From assembly GCA_021769425.1 (NCBI GenBank), contig JAETSX010000028.1, forward strand, positions 1 to 60,017: a stretch of 60,017 nucleotides of DNA, in the 5' to 3' direction. The stretch's first letter is position 1, and each line of letters starts with the position of its first letter. The stretch comes from Eubacterium sp. GTDB lineage: Bacteria > Bacillota > Clostridia > Lachnospirales > Lachnospiraceae. The position numbers and the translations under genes were made by a program. Below are positions 27,026-36,696 of the stretch, one piece after another. Under the pieces are notes generated by a model. It was not told the DNA's origin and searched no databases. It was given only the letters and a program-made list of their open reading frames with translations.

Positions 27026-27120
27026 TTATACCCGTGAGCGAAATCATTTGCCAGAAGATCGTTCATAGCTTTGCGGAAAAAAGCAAATGATTCGGCAAAT
27101 AAGTATGCCCGTGAGTATAA
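27026..27120. repeat. R2 palindromic element, copy 1 (95 bp)
   Basis: The left end TTATACCCGTGAGCGAAATC and the right end (reverse strand) TTATACTCACGGGCATACTT are imperfect inverted repeats, with an inner CATAGCTTTGCGGAAAAA. The full element reappears inverted at 38691-38784. It lies between tetR and the MMPL gene and probably belongs to the 5' leader of the latter. The remaining intergenic bases 26985-27248 hold nothing else that I recognise. Confidence 0.9.
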
Positions 27121-27248
27121 CTCCAAGGAAAGTATAAAAAAAAAGATCGAATAAATAAATATTCAATCTTTTCCCTCTGTATCGCTCTGATATACATTTT
27201 GGCCGATTTGTAGTTTTCAAAAAACAAATTTCGTTTATTGTATAGGAT

Positions 27249-27812
27249 TTACAGCTCTTCAATCACCTGACTCATGGAGCGGGTAATCATATAATTATAA
27301 ATATCCATAATTTCCCGGGGTTCCACTTCCATTCCGCTTTTAATCCATTGAATCACCACAAAGGACATAGACTGAGCGTAAAACAATGCAATATGTTCCG
27401 GCGTCAGCCATGGATGCTTCCTGTGAAGAGACGGCCCTCTGCTGCGAATCACTTCCAGAAGAACCTCCCCAATGCAGTTTCTGGTAATAGTTTCAAAGGA
27501 ATTCTGCCCCTCCAGCCGCACTGCTTTCTCATAGAATTCCTTTTCCTTTTTTACGGACGTAAAAACCAAAAGCAAAGCCTCATCCACCATCCCGGCCTGA
27601 ATCAGAGGTCTGGTAGGTTCTAAAATCTGAACCCTGATAATCCACTCCAGAAGCTCATACTTATCCTGAAAATGATTATAAAACGTAGGGCGTATCACGC
27701 CTGCTTTATCTGTAATGGCCTTAATTGTAATTTTCTCAATGGGCTGCTGGCATGCAAGTTCTTTAAAACTCTCTGCCAACAGAAGATCTATCGTTTCCTT
27801 CTGTCCTGTCAC
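27249..27812 (-). CDS. TetR/AcrR family transcriptional regulator
   Basis: The 187-residue protein has an N-terminal helix-turn-helix (ITIKAITDKAGVIRPTFYNH, FQDKYELLEWI) of the TetR type followed by a helical ligand domain. It begins with GTG, with AGGAAG 7 bases before. It is upstream of the MMPL export genes on the same strand and probably represses them. The inducer is unknown. Confidence 0.9.
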   Translation of the reverse strand: MTGQKETIDLLLAESFKELACQQPIEKITIKAITDKAGVIRPTFYNHFQDKYELLEWIIRVQILEPTRPLIQAGMVDEALLLVFTSVKKEKEFYEKAVRLEGQNSFETITRNCIGEVLLEVIRSRGPSLHRKHPWLTPEHIALFYAQSMSFVVIQWIKSGMEVEPREIMDIYNYMITRSMSQVIEEL

Positions 27813-27826
27813 ACTCTCACTTCCTG

Positions 27827-28864
27827 TTATACAAATAATTCCAAAACCGCCAAATTCTTTTCGGATTTCAAATCAATCATCTCCCCATCAGGAAGGGCCA
27901 TAACTTTCGGCTTCAGCATATATTCCGAGTCATTCTCCACCACCAGGGCAGTTCTGCCGTCAGACAGCATCACTTCACATCCGTCGGGATAAATTGCAAT
28001 TTTCCTGGTAAACAATTCCGCCAAATCCGGATCAAATTCGGAGTCTGTATTGCCCAAAATATAATCCACCGCACCGGAAGGGGAAATGGGATCATGATAA
28101 GGCAGTTTAGAAATCAATGCGTCAAACACATCTGCGACCTTAATAATCCTGGCAAAATAAGAAATCTCATATCCGGATCTACGCATGGGATATCCGCATC
28201 CATTGTACCACTCATGATGCTCCAGTACGCCGTCACAAACTTCCGGAGAAAAATTAAAATGCTCCATCAGAAAATCATAGCTCAGTTTTGGGTGTTGGAT
28301 CACAAGAATACGCTCTTCCTCGGTCAGCGAACGTTTGGCATTCAGCACATCTGATTCCACATAGCGCTTTCCCACATCATGCAAAAGGGCGGCAGCAGCC
28401 AGTTTATTCAATTGCTCCAGATCCAGATTGCCAGTTTTCACACCCAACATGACAGACAGCGCCGCCACATTGACTGAATGAAAGTATGTATAGTCGTCAG
28501 CCACCCTGACATTTACCATATGATACATCTTGTCTCTGCCCGCAAGAATCTGACGGGTGATTTTTCTTGCCGTCTCCTGAATATCCTCCTGTTCCACTTC
28601 CCGAAAATCCTCTTCCTGAAACAGGCAGTGCACCAGCCTCAATGCCTCCCGCTCCAATTCCCTGCTGATCAGCCTGGGAACCTTCAAATCCCAACTGATG
28701 TCGTCTTCCACATAAATTCCCGGCAGACCCATCTGAAACAAATTCTGCACATCCTCTTTTTGAAGCTTAGCCTCCTGTTCCAGCAAAATCTTTCCTTCAC
28801 CATTGCATATGTGCTGCCCTACGCTCATTCCCTCTTTCACTTTTGTGATAGGCATATAACGCAT
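27827..28864 (-). CDS. HD-GYP domain c-di-GMP phosphodiesterase
   Basis: The 345-residue protein has a DUF3391-like N-terminal part (MRYMPITKVKEGMSVGQHI) and an HD-GYP domain with LLHDVGKRYV and HHEWYNGCGYP; the GYP is intact. HD-GYP enzymes hydrolyse c-di-GMP to GMP or pGpG. It starts 4 bases after the stop of the GGDEF gene, so the making and the breakdown of the signal are encoded together. It has no membrane segment. Confidence 0.9.
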   Translation of the reverse strand: MRYMPITKVKEGMSVGQHICNGEGKILLEQEAKLQKEDVQNLFQMGLPGIYVEDDISWDLKVPRLISRELEREALRLVHCLFQEEDFREVEQEDIQETARKITRQILAGRDKMYHMVNVRVADDYTYFHSVNVAALSVMLGVKTGNLDLEQLNKLAAAALLHDVGKRYVESDVLNAKRSLTEEERILVIQHPKLSYDFLMEHFNFSPEVCDGVLEHHEWYNGCGYPMRRSGYEISYFARIIKVADVFDALISKLPYHDPISPSGAVDYILGNTDSEFDPDLAELFTRKIAIYPDGCEVMLSDGRTALVVENDSEYMLKPKVMALPDGEMIDLKSEKNLAVLELFV

Positions 28865-28867
28865 ATT

Positions 28868-30553
28868 CTAGTTCCCTCCTCCCTGCACATTCTGAGCCTT
28901 CTGCTTTCTCTTACATTGATACATTTCCTTATCAGCCCGCTCCATGGTATCCAGCAGATTCCTGTCGGTATTTCGGTTAAATGCCGCAAATCCGGAAGCA
29001 ATCTGCATCAGTCCCTCCACATGCGCTCCTTTCAGACTTGACATCCAACTGCACATGCGCTCTGCCCTTTTGCAATAATCCTGTCTGGTAAGTCCATGAG
29101 CAATCAGGCAGAATTCATCCCCTCCAATCCGGTAAATCTCTCCCAGAGAGCCGAACACATCCTGAATAATTTCACTTCCTGAAATAATATAATAATCTCC
29201 CATGTGGTGTCCATACTCATCATTCATCCGTTTTAAATTATTCAGATCATACATGACAATTGCATATTCTTTCAATTTATTCTCCGGAACCCCAATTATA
29301 TCAATCTCAAATATTCTGCGGTTTTTCAGCATGGTAAGCCCGTCCCGCTCCGCTTCCTCTTTCAGTGTCTCCGCTTGTTTGCCCACTTCAATCAAATTCA
29401 TGGAGTCTTCCAGGAACTCCGCCATCAAAATAAGAATAAACAGCAGACATCCGACTCTGGAGAAAGTCGCCACATCGTCATATGACCGGCGGTAATAATT
29501 CACTGCATCCGCCAGCATGCATCCTCCCATCAGGCAGATCCCTATAATATTCCGATATATCTTGCGCCCCCGGCAAAAAATCTCCTTTCTCCGCTCTATC
29601 AGTATCCTGACGCCGCACACCGCCGCGGCCAAAATCACAGCAATGCCCAGTAAGTGCGTAAACCAAATTCCTTCCCGATAATCAAACCAACCCAAAAACT
29701 GTCCTGTGAAACTCACCGCAAAATCCAGAACTCCCAGCCAGGCAAGCGCATTCCACAGACGGCTGCCTTTCATCTGATATACCACCCGGATAAAACATAC
29801 AATGGGAAGTATCATCAGCTTCAGCATCAGAAAAGTAATCTGATTGCACAATAATTCACGCTCAAACACCAGCGCCGGAAGCTGCGTCTCTAACGTGGAC
29901 CATGTGGAAAAATAAACGGTAAAAAGCCCCAGCCACAGGATGCCCTCATGGAAGTGCATTTTCTTCCCAATGGTTACCCAGCTTATGACCAGCATCAGCC
30001 CCACCACCATCATACCGATTCCAAACACCCACAACATGGCTCTTTTTTCCAATTGCTGCACCACGATGGCGGATTGGGGACCATAGGTAAATTTCGGCAG
30101 TCTTATATAATCAAAATTATAACAGTTCCTCAGATGAATTTCCAATAATTTTCCCTGGTAATCCTCCCGAACTGCAATAAAATTCCAGCAATTTCCGGGA
30201 GTTTTGCTTTTCACATGCTTCGGCGCCTTTTTTTGATAAATCAGTTGATGATCTACGAACACGTCCACTTCCTGGTGGGACGTAAAAAAGCCGATGGAAC
30301 TGACATTGTCAACTTCATCCCCCAGTTCCCTTTTCAGCACAACTTCTTCTCTGCCTTCAGGCATCTCAATCAGTTCCGGAAGTACCTGGTATTCTTCCTT
30401 TCCCTCTTCAGTGATACAACTCCAGTTTTCATTATAGGGAATATTTACGCTTCTTTTCTTACCCTCTTCATCTATTCTATAAAAGCAAATCACTAACAGC
30501 ACAAAGAGAACTGCAACCGCCGTTTCTGCCAAATGCATCTTTAAAAGCTTCAT
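28868..30553 (-). CDS. 7TM-receptor diguanylate cyclase (GGDEF)
   Basis: The 561-residue protein has an N-terminal signal anchor (VAVLFVLLVICFY), an extracytoplasmic beta-rich domain (about 35-170), seven membrane helices (about 175-385) of the 7TMR-DISM kind, and a GGDEF domain with RIGGDEFCLIA. It is predicted to respond to an external ligand by making c-di-GMP. The HD-GYP gene follows directly. AAGGAGA precedes the ATG. Confidence 0.9.
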   Translation of the reverse strand: MKLLKMHLAETAVAVLFVLLVICFYRIDEEGKKRSVNIPYNENWSCITEEGKEEYQVLPELIEMPEGREEVVLKRELGDEVDNVSSIGFFTSHQEVDVFVDHQLIYQKKAPKHVKSKTPGNCWNFIAVREDYQGKLLEIHLRNCYNFDYIRLPKFTYGPQSAIVVQQLEKRAMLWVFGIGMMVVGLMLVISWVTIGKKMHFHEGILWLGLFTVYFSTWSTLETQLPALVFERELLCNQITFLMLKLMILPIVCFIRVVYQMKGSRLWNALAWLGVLDFAVSFTGQFLGWFDYREGIWFTHLLGIAVILAAAVCGVRILIERRKEIFCRGRKIYRNIIGICLMGGCMLADAVNYYRRSYDDVATFSRVGCLLFILILMAEFLEDSMNLIEVGKQAETLKEEAERDGLTMLKNRRIFEIDIIGVPENKLKEYAIVMYDLNNLKRMNDEYGHHMGDYYIISGSEIIQDVFGSLGEIYRIGGDEFCLIAHGLTRQDYCKRAERMCSWMSSLKGAHVEGLMQIASGFAAFNRNTDRNLLDTMERADKEMYQCKRKQKAQNVQGGGN

Positions 30554-30664
30554 TCTCTTCTCCTTCCATCCCCATCAAGCCCCCGTCAGTCCTCAGGGCT
30601 TATTTTATCATATATCAGAGAAAAGTGGAATAGTGAAACGCATTTGTGTTTCTTAATTAATATA

Positions 30665-30692
30665 AAAAAGCTCTCGGCATATCCGAAAGCTT
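30665..30692 (-). terminator. Terminator of the tRNA cluster
   Basis: AAGCTCTCGG (30668-30677) pairs with CCGAAAGCTT (30683-30692). On the minus strand the stem is followed by CTTTTTTATA, after the last tRNA. Confidence 0.85.
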
Positions 30693-30702
30693 TCTTCAGA
30701 AG

Positions 30703-30775
30703 AGCGATAGACGGGGCTCGAACCCGCGGTCTCGACCTTGGCAAGGTCGCGCGTTACCAACTACGCCACTATCGC
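30703..30775 (-). tRNA. tRNA-Gly (GCC)
   Basis: The acceptor stem pairs GCGATAG with CTATCGC, the T arm reads GCGGGTTCGAGCCCCGT, and the anticodon loop TTGCCAA gives anticodon GCC. The discriminator base is U, as in glycine tRNAs. CCA is not encoded. Confidence 0.96.
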
Positions 30776-30778
30776 AGA

Positions 30779-30849
30779 AGCGGGTGATGGGAATCGAACC
30801 CACGTATCTAGCTTGGAAGGCTAGTGTTCTACCATTGAACTACACCCGC
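30779..30849 (-). tRNA. tRNA-Gly (UCC)
   Basis: The acceptor stem pairs GCGGGTG with CACCCGC, the anticodon stem is CTAGC/GCTAG, and the loop CTTCCAA gives anticodon UCC. It lies 3 bases from the other glycine tRNA. Together they read all four glycine codons. Confidence 0.96.
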
Positions 30850-30874
30850 AGAACAATATATCATTCAGTCCTAA

Positions 30875-30947
<73 letters not shown>

Positions 30948-30971
30948 CTGCTGTTTTCCAGCAACGATATT

Positions 30972-31000
30972 ATTTTAACTGCTTATTGTCGAAATGTCAA
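30972..31000 (-). promoter_or_regulatory. Promoter of the tRNA-Phe-Gly-Gly cluster
   Basis: On the minus strand TTGACA (31000-30995) and TAAAAT (30977-30972) are 17 bases apart, about 25 bases before tRNA-Phe. Confidence 0.8.
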
Positions 31001-31109
31001 GACCTTTTTTTTATTTTTTTCAATCCTTTTTTATCTTCGTTTCCCCCTCTCTGCCATCAGAAAAACCGCCGGCAAAGAGAGGATTATGACTTCTATTCTG
31101 GCAATATTA

Positions 31110-31790
31110 TTATTTTCCCGGAATCATGCGGGCAATTCTTCCGGCAAATTCATTAAAGTTCTGTGTCTGCAGAACTACTCTGCCCGGCCCGGTCAGTTTC
31201 GTCAGGAACAATCCCTCCCCACCGAAGAAAATATTCTTTAAGCCTTTCACTGTTTCCACTTCATAATTCACGGATTTCTCAAAAGCAACTACATTACCGG
31301 TATCCACCTTAATCACTTCTCCGGGCGCAAGCTGCTTCTCCACTTTATTCCCGTCAATTTCCAAAAATACCATTCCCTTGCCGGAAATATCCTGCAGGAT
31401 AAATCCCTCTCCGCCGAAAAAGCCGGCAGACATTTTCTTGGTGAGGGCAACGCTCAGGTTCACTGTTTCCTCCGCGCACAGGAAAGCTCCTTTCTGGCAG
31501 ATCATTCCTCCGCTTGCTCCCACATCCACAGGAAGAACTTCTCCTGCCACTGTAGATGCAAAAGCAATCATGCTTCCCGGGCGTTCTGCTTTATAGGTAG
31601 CCATAAACAGGGATTCTCCGGAAAACATTCTTCCAATGCTCTTCCCAAATCCTCCCCTCATATTAGAGTCCATGGACACTCCTTCTGACATCCATGCCAT
31701 TCCTCCGGACTGGGTATACATAGTCTCCCCAGCTGCATCAAATACAACTTCCACTGCCGGCATAGTGTCACCGATTACCTGATATCTCAT
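31110..31790 (-). CDS. AIM24/TIGR00266 family protein
   Basis: The 226-residue beta-rich protein has the repeated glycine-rich strands of the AIM24 family (GGGFGKSIGRMFSGESLFMA, FFGGEGFILQDISGKG, FFGGEGLFLTKLTGPG). The family is widespread in bacteria and mitochondria and has no established biochemical function in bacteria. AGGAGA lies 7 bases before the ATG. It is a single-gene unit just upstream of the tRNA promoter on the same strand. Confidence 0.88.
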   Translation of the reverse strand: MRYQVIGDTMPAVEVVFDAAGETMYTQSGGMAWMSEGVSMDSNMRGGFGKSIGRMFSGESLFMATYKAERPGSMIAFASTVAGEVLPVDVGASGGMICQKGAFLCAEETVNLSVALTKKMSAGFFGGEGFILQDISGKGMVFLEIDGNKVEKQLAPGEVIKVDTGNVVAFEKSVNYEVETVKGLKNIFFGGEGLFLTKLTGPGRVVLQTQNFNEFAGRIARMIPGK

Positions 31791-31860
31791 AACTGCTTCT
31801 CCTTTTATGTAATTATAGTTTGAAATTTATGTCAATCCGCTTTTCCGGATAGTGACCCTT

Positions 31861-33351
31861 TTATATATACTGCTCCATTCCTTCTGTTGTATTCTTAATC
31901 AGAGAAATCGCTTCTCTGGTCTGCTCTGCAAATTCCATATTTTTTTCACTGAGCTGGTTCGCCTGCTCCGCACTGGCGGTTACCTGCTCCGTTGTAGCGG
32001 ACAAATGGGCAATATTCTCAACGATTTTATTGTTGGATTCTGACAGATTTCCAATTCTGTAGTCAATTTCCTGAATATCATTAATCAGTTGTGTAATATT
32101 CTGATCCATTTTGCCGAAACTGTCTGCTGCAGTGCGGATCATCTCATTCTGGTTCTCTGTCGCTCCCACAGAATTTTTCACAGAATGCACCACTTCATTG
32201 GCATTCTCATTCAATTCATTTACAATTCTCGTGATATCTTCAGTGGACGCCTTCGTCTGTTCTGACAACTGGCGGATCTGATCTGCCACCACCGCAAATC
32301 CTCGGCCCGCCTCGCCTGCCCGGGCGCTTTCAATGGATGCATTCAGCGCCAGCAGATTCGTCTGGCCGGAAATATCCAGAATCATCCCCGCAATTTCCTC
32401 CACCGCTTTCGTCCGATTCTGCAGTTTGCCCATGGAATCTGTTACCTGTTCATTGGTAGCTGCAATCTGGGCAGAATGCAGCTTCAGATTCTCCATGATC
32501 TGCATATTTTCCTGAATGCTTATATTCGACTCTCTGGCAATATCCACCATCTGGCTGGAACGGCTTCTGGTCTCCTCAATAGATTCCTGAATGTTCTGGG
32601 TCATAATGCTCTGTTCCGAGATATTTTCCGCAGTTGTATTGGCGGCCGCAGAAATCTCCTGCATGCTTCGGGACACCGTCTGGGTGGAATCCACCAGTTC
32701 GCCTACCAGACCAGCGCTTTTATCAGACTCTTCTTTTACCGTCTTGGAAATAGAAATGATGTCCGTAAGCATCACCGTCTGCTTTCCATTCTGCTCCGCA
32801 ATGGCTCCCTGGGCGTGATCGCTGAATTGCTGCGAAATGCTTCCCACTCTGGCAAGTATGAAAAAGATACTGTAGCAAATGACAGTCATACAGACAGAAT
32901 CCGCCTCCAGAACCATGATGCCTTTTGCCGCCCTGATTGCCCCTTCCGCTGCATAGAGGACTGCGTACACAACGGCAAGCCTGTTACAGAATTTCTTATC
33001 ATAATAGGGCACCACAACGGCAATCATTCCGATTAATGTTACATCAATAAACTTTGCATCTGTCTGGGCTGCCAGCATTAAAAATTCAAACCCAATTTCA
33101 AAGGCAATCATCAGCCTCAGAAGAGTTCCGGCCTTATTCCTGACATAGATCGCAAAATTTACAACCGCTGCAAGAACAATTACCACCGTATTTGCATATA
33201 CCGTGACCCGATTAATGTTGCCTGCTGATAATTTCATCCACAGGTAAGCCAGCACAATCAGCAAAGCGGCAAATGCTGTTATCAGATTAAATAGGTTCAT
33301 TCTCTGGTATCGTTCTTCTTTCTTTCGGTACTTAAATTTCTCTTCTCCCAT
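31861..33351 (-). CDS. Methyl-accepting chemotaxis protein with multi-pass membrane domain
   Basis: The 496-residue receptor has five or six membrane helices in residues 20-185, with hardly any extracellular domain, then a signalling coiled coil with [20 protein letters not shown] and [20 protein letters not shown]. No HAMP domain is evident. Such receptors sense membrane or intracellular cues. The start at 33351 is taken because GGAGG lies 8 bases before it. A longer frame from 33366 lacks a site. It differs in architecture from the receptor at 2954. Confidence 0.9.
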   Translation of the reverse strand: MGEEKFKYRKKEERYQRMNLFNLITAFAALLIVLAYLWMKLSAGNINRVTVYANTVVIVLAAVVNFAIYVRNKAGTLLRLMIAFEIGFEFLMLAAQTDAKFIDVTLIGMIAVVVPYYDKKFCNRLAVVYAVLYAAEGAIRAAKGIMVLEADSVCMTVICYSIFFILARVGSISQQFSDHAQGAIAEQNGKQTVMLTDIISISKTVKEESDKSAGLVGELVDSTQTVSRSMQEISAAANTTAENISEQSIMTQNIQESIEETRSRSSQMVDIARESNISIQENMQIMENLKLHSAQIAATNEQVTDSMGKLQNRTKAVEEIAGMILDISGQTNLLALNASIESARAGEAGRGFAVVADQIRQLSEQTKASTEDITRIVNELNENANEVVHSVKNSVGATENQNEMIRTAADSFGKMDQNITQLINDIQEIDYRIGNLSESNNKIVENIAHLSATTEQVTASAEQANQLSEKNMEFAEQTREAISLIKNTTEGMEQYI

Positions 33352-33479
33352 CCATTCATCCTCCATACAAATCTAATTTATTAGCTTATTATAATACATA
33401 AACGGCATTTCAGCCACACAAATTTATACAATATTTTTATTTCTGAAAAACTTCCTCCATAATTATATGCAGCCATGTA

Positions 33480-33508
33480 TTGACCCCTGTCGAGAAAAAT
33501 GCTAATAT
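33480..33508 (+). promoter_or_regulatory. Promoter of the CoA-transferase gene
   Basis: TTGACC (33480-33485) and TAATAT (33503-33508) are 17 bases apart. Transcription would start near 33515, giving a leader of about 210 bases that contains two R1 repeat units. Confidence 0.7.
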
Positions 33509-33540
33509 GAACGTATGTTACATATTTAACAATCCGTTTC

Positions 33541-33694
33541 TTACTAGAAAGTCTCCGGCTTCCATAGGAGGGTTGGCCATGCGGCCCGCCAAACGGCAGG
33601 CTGAGTATGATGGGAGTTTCCTATGAAAGTCTCCGGCTTCCATAGCAGGAATGGTCATGCGGCCTGCGTACGATAGGTTAAGCATGATGAAAGT
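33541..33694. repeat. R1 repeat, locus B (two units)
   Basis: Two 77-base units begin TTACTAGAAAGTCTCCGGCT at 33541 and TTCCTATGAAAGTCTCCGGC at 33618. A third start, TTACTA, follows at 33695. Both carry the core GGCCATGCGGCC or a one-base variant. They lie between the promoter and the start codon of the CoA-transferase gene. Confidence 0.92.
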
Positions 33695-33723
33695 TTACTA
33701 TTTATTTCAGGGAGGTTTTAACC

Positions 33724-35064
33724 ATGGATTACACACAGGAATATGAGCAGAAGCTTGTAACCGCCGAAGAAGCTGTAAAAATTATCGAGTCCGGCGACTG
33801 GGTAGATTACGGATGGTGCAACGGCACGCCGGATCTTCTGGACCGGGCCCTGGCAGAACGCACCGATGAACTGCATGACATTAATCTTCGGGGCGGCATT
33901 CTTTTAAAACCCCTGGCAGTTTTTGATCGTGAAGACGCTGGGGAACATTTTACCTGGAATTCCTGGCACATGTCCGGAATTGAACGGAAACTGATTAACA
34001 GAGGCTGCGCTTACTATGCGCCCATCCGATATTCGGAACTGCCCCGTTATTACAGGGATTTATCCATAAAAAACAATGTTGCCATGTTTCAGGTTTCCCC
34101 AATGGACAAACACGGATTCTTTAATTTTGGGCCGAATGCTTCCCACATGGCTGCAGTCTGCGAAACATCCGCAAAGATTATCGTAGAGGTCAATGAAAAT
34201 ATGCCCCGCTGTCTGGGCGGATTTGAAAACGGCGTGCACATTTCCGATGTGGATTTCATTGTGGAAGGAGAAAATCCACCCATCGGAGAACTGGGAGCCG
34301 GCGGCCCCGCCACTGACGTAGATAAAGCAGTGGCCGAACTGATTGTGGAGGAAATTCCAAACGGCGCCTGCTTACAGCTCGGCATCGGCGGCATGCCCAA
34401 TGCAGTGGGCTCCTTAATCGCGGAGTCTGATTTAAAAGATCTGGGCGTTCATACAGAAATGTACGTAGATGCTTTCGTTGATATTGCAAAAGCCGGAAAA
34501 ATCAACGGTTCCAGAAAAAATATCGACCGTTACCGCCAGGCTTATGCCTTCGGCGCAGGAACCAAGAAGATGTACGACTATCTGGATGACAATCCGGAAC
34601 TGTTAAGCGCACCTGTAAGCTACACCAACGATATCCGCTCCATTTCCGCACTGGATAATTTTATGTCCATCAACAATGCGGTAGACATTGACCTGTTCGG
34701 ACAGGTAAGCTCTGAATCCTCCGGAATCAAGCATATCAGCGGCGCCGGCGGGCAGCTTGATTTTGTGCTGGGCGCATATCTTTCCAACGGCGGCAAGAGC
34801 TTTATCTGTTGTTCTTCCACCTTCAAAACCAAAGACGGCGAATTAAAATCCAGGATTCTGCCCACTCTGCACCCGGGCTCCATTGTCACAGACACCCGCG
34901 CCAACATTCACTTCCTCGTGACAGAATACGGCAAAGTGAACCTGAAGGGATTATCCGCCTGGCAGAAATGTGAAGCCATTATCTCTGTAGCGCATCCTGA
35001 TTTTCGGGATGAACTAATTAAAGAAGCTGAGAAAATGCACATCTGGAGAAGAAGCAATAAATGA
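33724..35064 (+). CDS. Butyryl-CoA:acetate CoA-transferase-like protein
   Basis: The 446-residue enzyme of the acetyl-CoA hydrolase/transferase family has [51 protein letters not shown], and the tail [11 protein letters not shown], which I associate with the butyryl-CoA:acetate CoA-transferase of butyrate-forming Lachnospiraceae. It would transfer CoA from butyryl-CoA to acetate as the last step of butyrate formation. A closely related 4-hydroxybutyrate or propionate CoA-transferase cannot be excluded. GGGAGG lies 8 bases before the ATG. No other butyrate-pathway gene is nearby. The leader carries two R1 units. Confidence 0.85.
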   Translation: MDYTQEYEQKLVTAEEAVKIIESGDWVDYGWCNGTPDLLDRALAERTDELHDINLRGGILLKPLAVFDREDAGEHFTWNSWHMSGIERKLINRGCAYYAPIRYSELPRYYRDLSIKNNVAMFQVSPMDKHGFFNFGPNASHMAAVCETSAKIIVEVNENMPRCLGGFENGVHISDVDFIVEGENPPIGELGAGGPATDVDKAVAELIVEEIPNGACLQLGIGGMPNAVGSLIAESDLKDLGVHTEMYVDAFVDIAKAGKINGSRKNIDRYRQAYAFGAGTKKMYDYLDDNPELLSAPVSYTNDIRSISALDNFMSINNAVDIDLFGQVSSESSGIKHISGAGGQLDFVLGAYLSNGGKSFICCSSTFKTKDGELKSRILPTLHPGSIVTDTRANIHFLVTEYGKVNLKGLSAWQKCEAIISVAHPDFRDELIKEAEKMHIWRRSNK

Positions 35065-35185
35065 TTCCAACGCTGAAAGCCCAGCTAAAACAATGAGTGC
35101 ACCCTACGCCGGCATTAGAAACAGGAATTCTCTCCGCTGAGGGAGCGGCCCCGTTGCCGTTGGCAGGACTTTTACCCCGTGATCG

Positions 35186-35224
35186 ATATATTGCTGTGAT
35201 TCTTTCATGATCACAGCAATATAT
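35186..35224. terminator. Perfect 15-bp hairpin between convergent genes
   Basis: ATATATTGCTGTGAT (35186-35200) and ATCACAGCAATATAT (35210-35224) are exact complements with a 9-base loop. It lies between the 3' ends of the CoA-transferase and MATE genes. Only short T runs follow, so a bidirectional terminator is likely but not certain. Confidence 0.55.
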
Positions 35225-35326
35225 TGTTTACAAATTTCATGTTCCCACATCTCTTCTTCCTTACTCCCGCTTCTCAGACTCTGCCGGAATTTCAGGCAGT
35301 ATACCGAAAAACAGGATACCGCATCT

Positions 35327-36685
35327 TCACTGTTCTTCATTTCCAATCTTCAGTTCCCGTTGGAATTTCAGATAACATATCGTAAAAAATAAAATGCCGT
35401 AGATGGAAGTAATCGGCACTGCAAGCCCAATGGTAACCAGATTTGCTCCCGGCTGAATGCTGAACAGATAGGACAGGGGCACCCGAACCAGAAAGGATGA
35501 AGTGATTCCCTGTATCATCACCGGCATAGTTTTCCCATGACCATTAAAATACCCGATATAACTGAATACCAGACAAGTCAGAATTGCCTCCGGACTAAAA
35601 CCCTTTAAGTACTCTGCAGATCTGGCGATATAACCCGGATCAGAAGTAAACAGGGCAGAGGGCAGATCCCCCCTGAAGAAGCTGAATCCAAAAATAAAGA
35701 CTCCTATACACACACCAATGGCCATTCCGGTTAGCATCGCCTTTTTTGCCCGCTCTTCTTTTCCAGCTCCTACATTCTGGGCCACAAAGGCTGACATGGA
35801 CTGCATCAGGGCAGAAGGAATCAGCATCACAAAGGCTGTCACTTTCTGCGCAATTCCATACCCGGAAGAAGCCTCCAGACCAATTCCGTTTACAATAGCG
35901 CACAGAATCAAAAAAGAGATATTCACCAACATATCCTGCAGGGCAATGGGAAACCCCAATCTCAGAAATGTCTTGATTTCAGGATGAAATCCAATATCTT
36001 TCCTCGACAGGGTAAAAGGAAGCTGCTGACGCCTGATAATTACCAGCGACATTGCCACGCTGACAAACTGGGCCAGAATCGTGGCAATGGCAGCCCCTGC
36101 CACATTCATCTGAAACACTGCCACAAACAGCAAATCTCCCAGAATATTCACCCCGCAGGCGATAGCAACAAAAATCAATGGCAGCCTGGAATTGCCCAAT
36201 CCCCGAAAAATTCCGCTGATTACATTATAGGCAACCACAAACGCCAGCCCGGCCCCACAGATACGCACATAGATTACCGTAAGATCATACGCTTCCGGGG
36301 GTGCATTCAGCCAGCCCGCGAAGGAGGGTGCAAAAATCAGAAGCGCCGCCATCAGAACTGCTGTCAGCACAAAAAAGAATGCAATGGCGCCGCCGATAAC
36401 TTTTCCAATCTTCCCCGGCGCCTGCTCTCCCAGATAACGGCTGATCAAAACTGTCACGCCCATGGTCAACCCCGTCACTACAAATGTTACGAGATTAATA
36501 ATATTGCTTCCCGTAGATACCGCTGAAATTCCCGCATCCGTTCCAAACTGCCCCACTACCAGAAGATCCACTGCCCCGTACATGGCCTGTAAAATCAGTG
36601 CGCCTAAAATGGGAATCATGAATTTCAATAATTTTCCCCCAATATTTCCCTGAGTGAAATCATCGGACAATTGATTCTCTTCCAT
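35327..36685 (-). CDS. MATE family efflux transporter
   Basis: The 452-residue protein has 12 predicted helices in two halves. Typical MATE segments are ILGALILQAMYGAVDLLVVG near the N-terminus and ALQDMLVNISFLILCAIVNG in the second half. MATE proteins export cationic drugs or metabolites with Na+ or H+. AAGGAAC precedes the ATG. It is 11 bases downstream of galM, so both may share a transcript although their functions seem unrelated. Confidence 0.92.
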   Translation of the reverse strand: MEENQLSDDFTQGNIGGKLLKFMIPILGALILQAMYGAVDLLVVGQFGTDAGISAVSTGSNIINLVTFVVTGLTMGVTVLISRYLGEQAPGKIGKVIGGAIAFFFVLTAVLMAALLIFAPSFAGWLNAPPEAYDLTVIYVRICGAGLAFVVAYNVISGIFRGLGNSRLPLIFVAIACGVNILGDLLFVAVFQMNVAGAAIATILAQFVSVAMSLVIIRRQQLPFTLSRKDIGFHPEIKTFLRLGFPIALQDMLVNISFLILCAIVNGIGLEASSGYGIAQKVTAFVMLIPSALMQSMSAFVAQNVGAGKEERAKKAMLTGMAIGVCIGVFIFGFSFFRGDLPSALFTSDPGYIARSAEYLKGFSPEAILTCLVFSYIGYFNGHGKTMPVMIQGITSSFLVRVPLSYLFSIQPGANLVTIGLAVPITSIYGILFFTICYLKFQRELKIGNEEQ

Positions 36686-36696
36686 ACCGTTCCTTT

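Noticed and set aside
35104-35346. 80-codon frame overlapping the end of the MATE gene
   Set aside because: It has no ribosome site, crosses a perfect hairpin and resembles no family.
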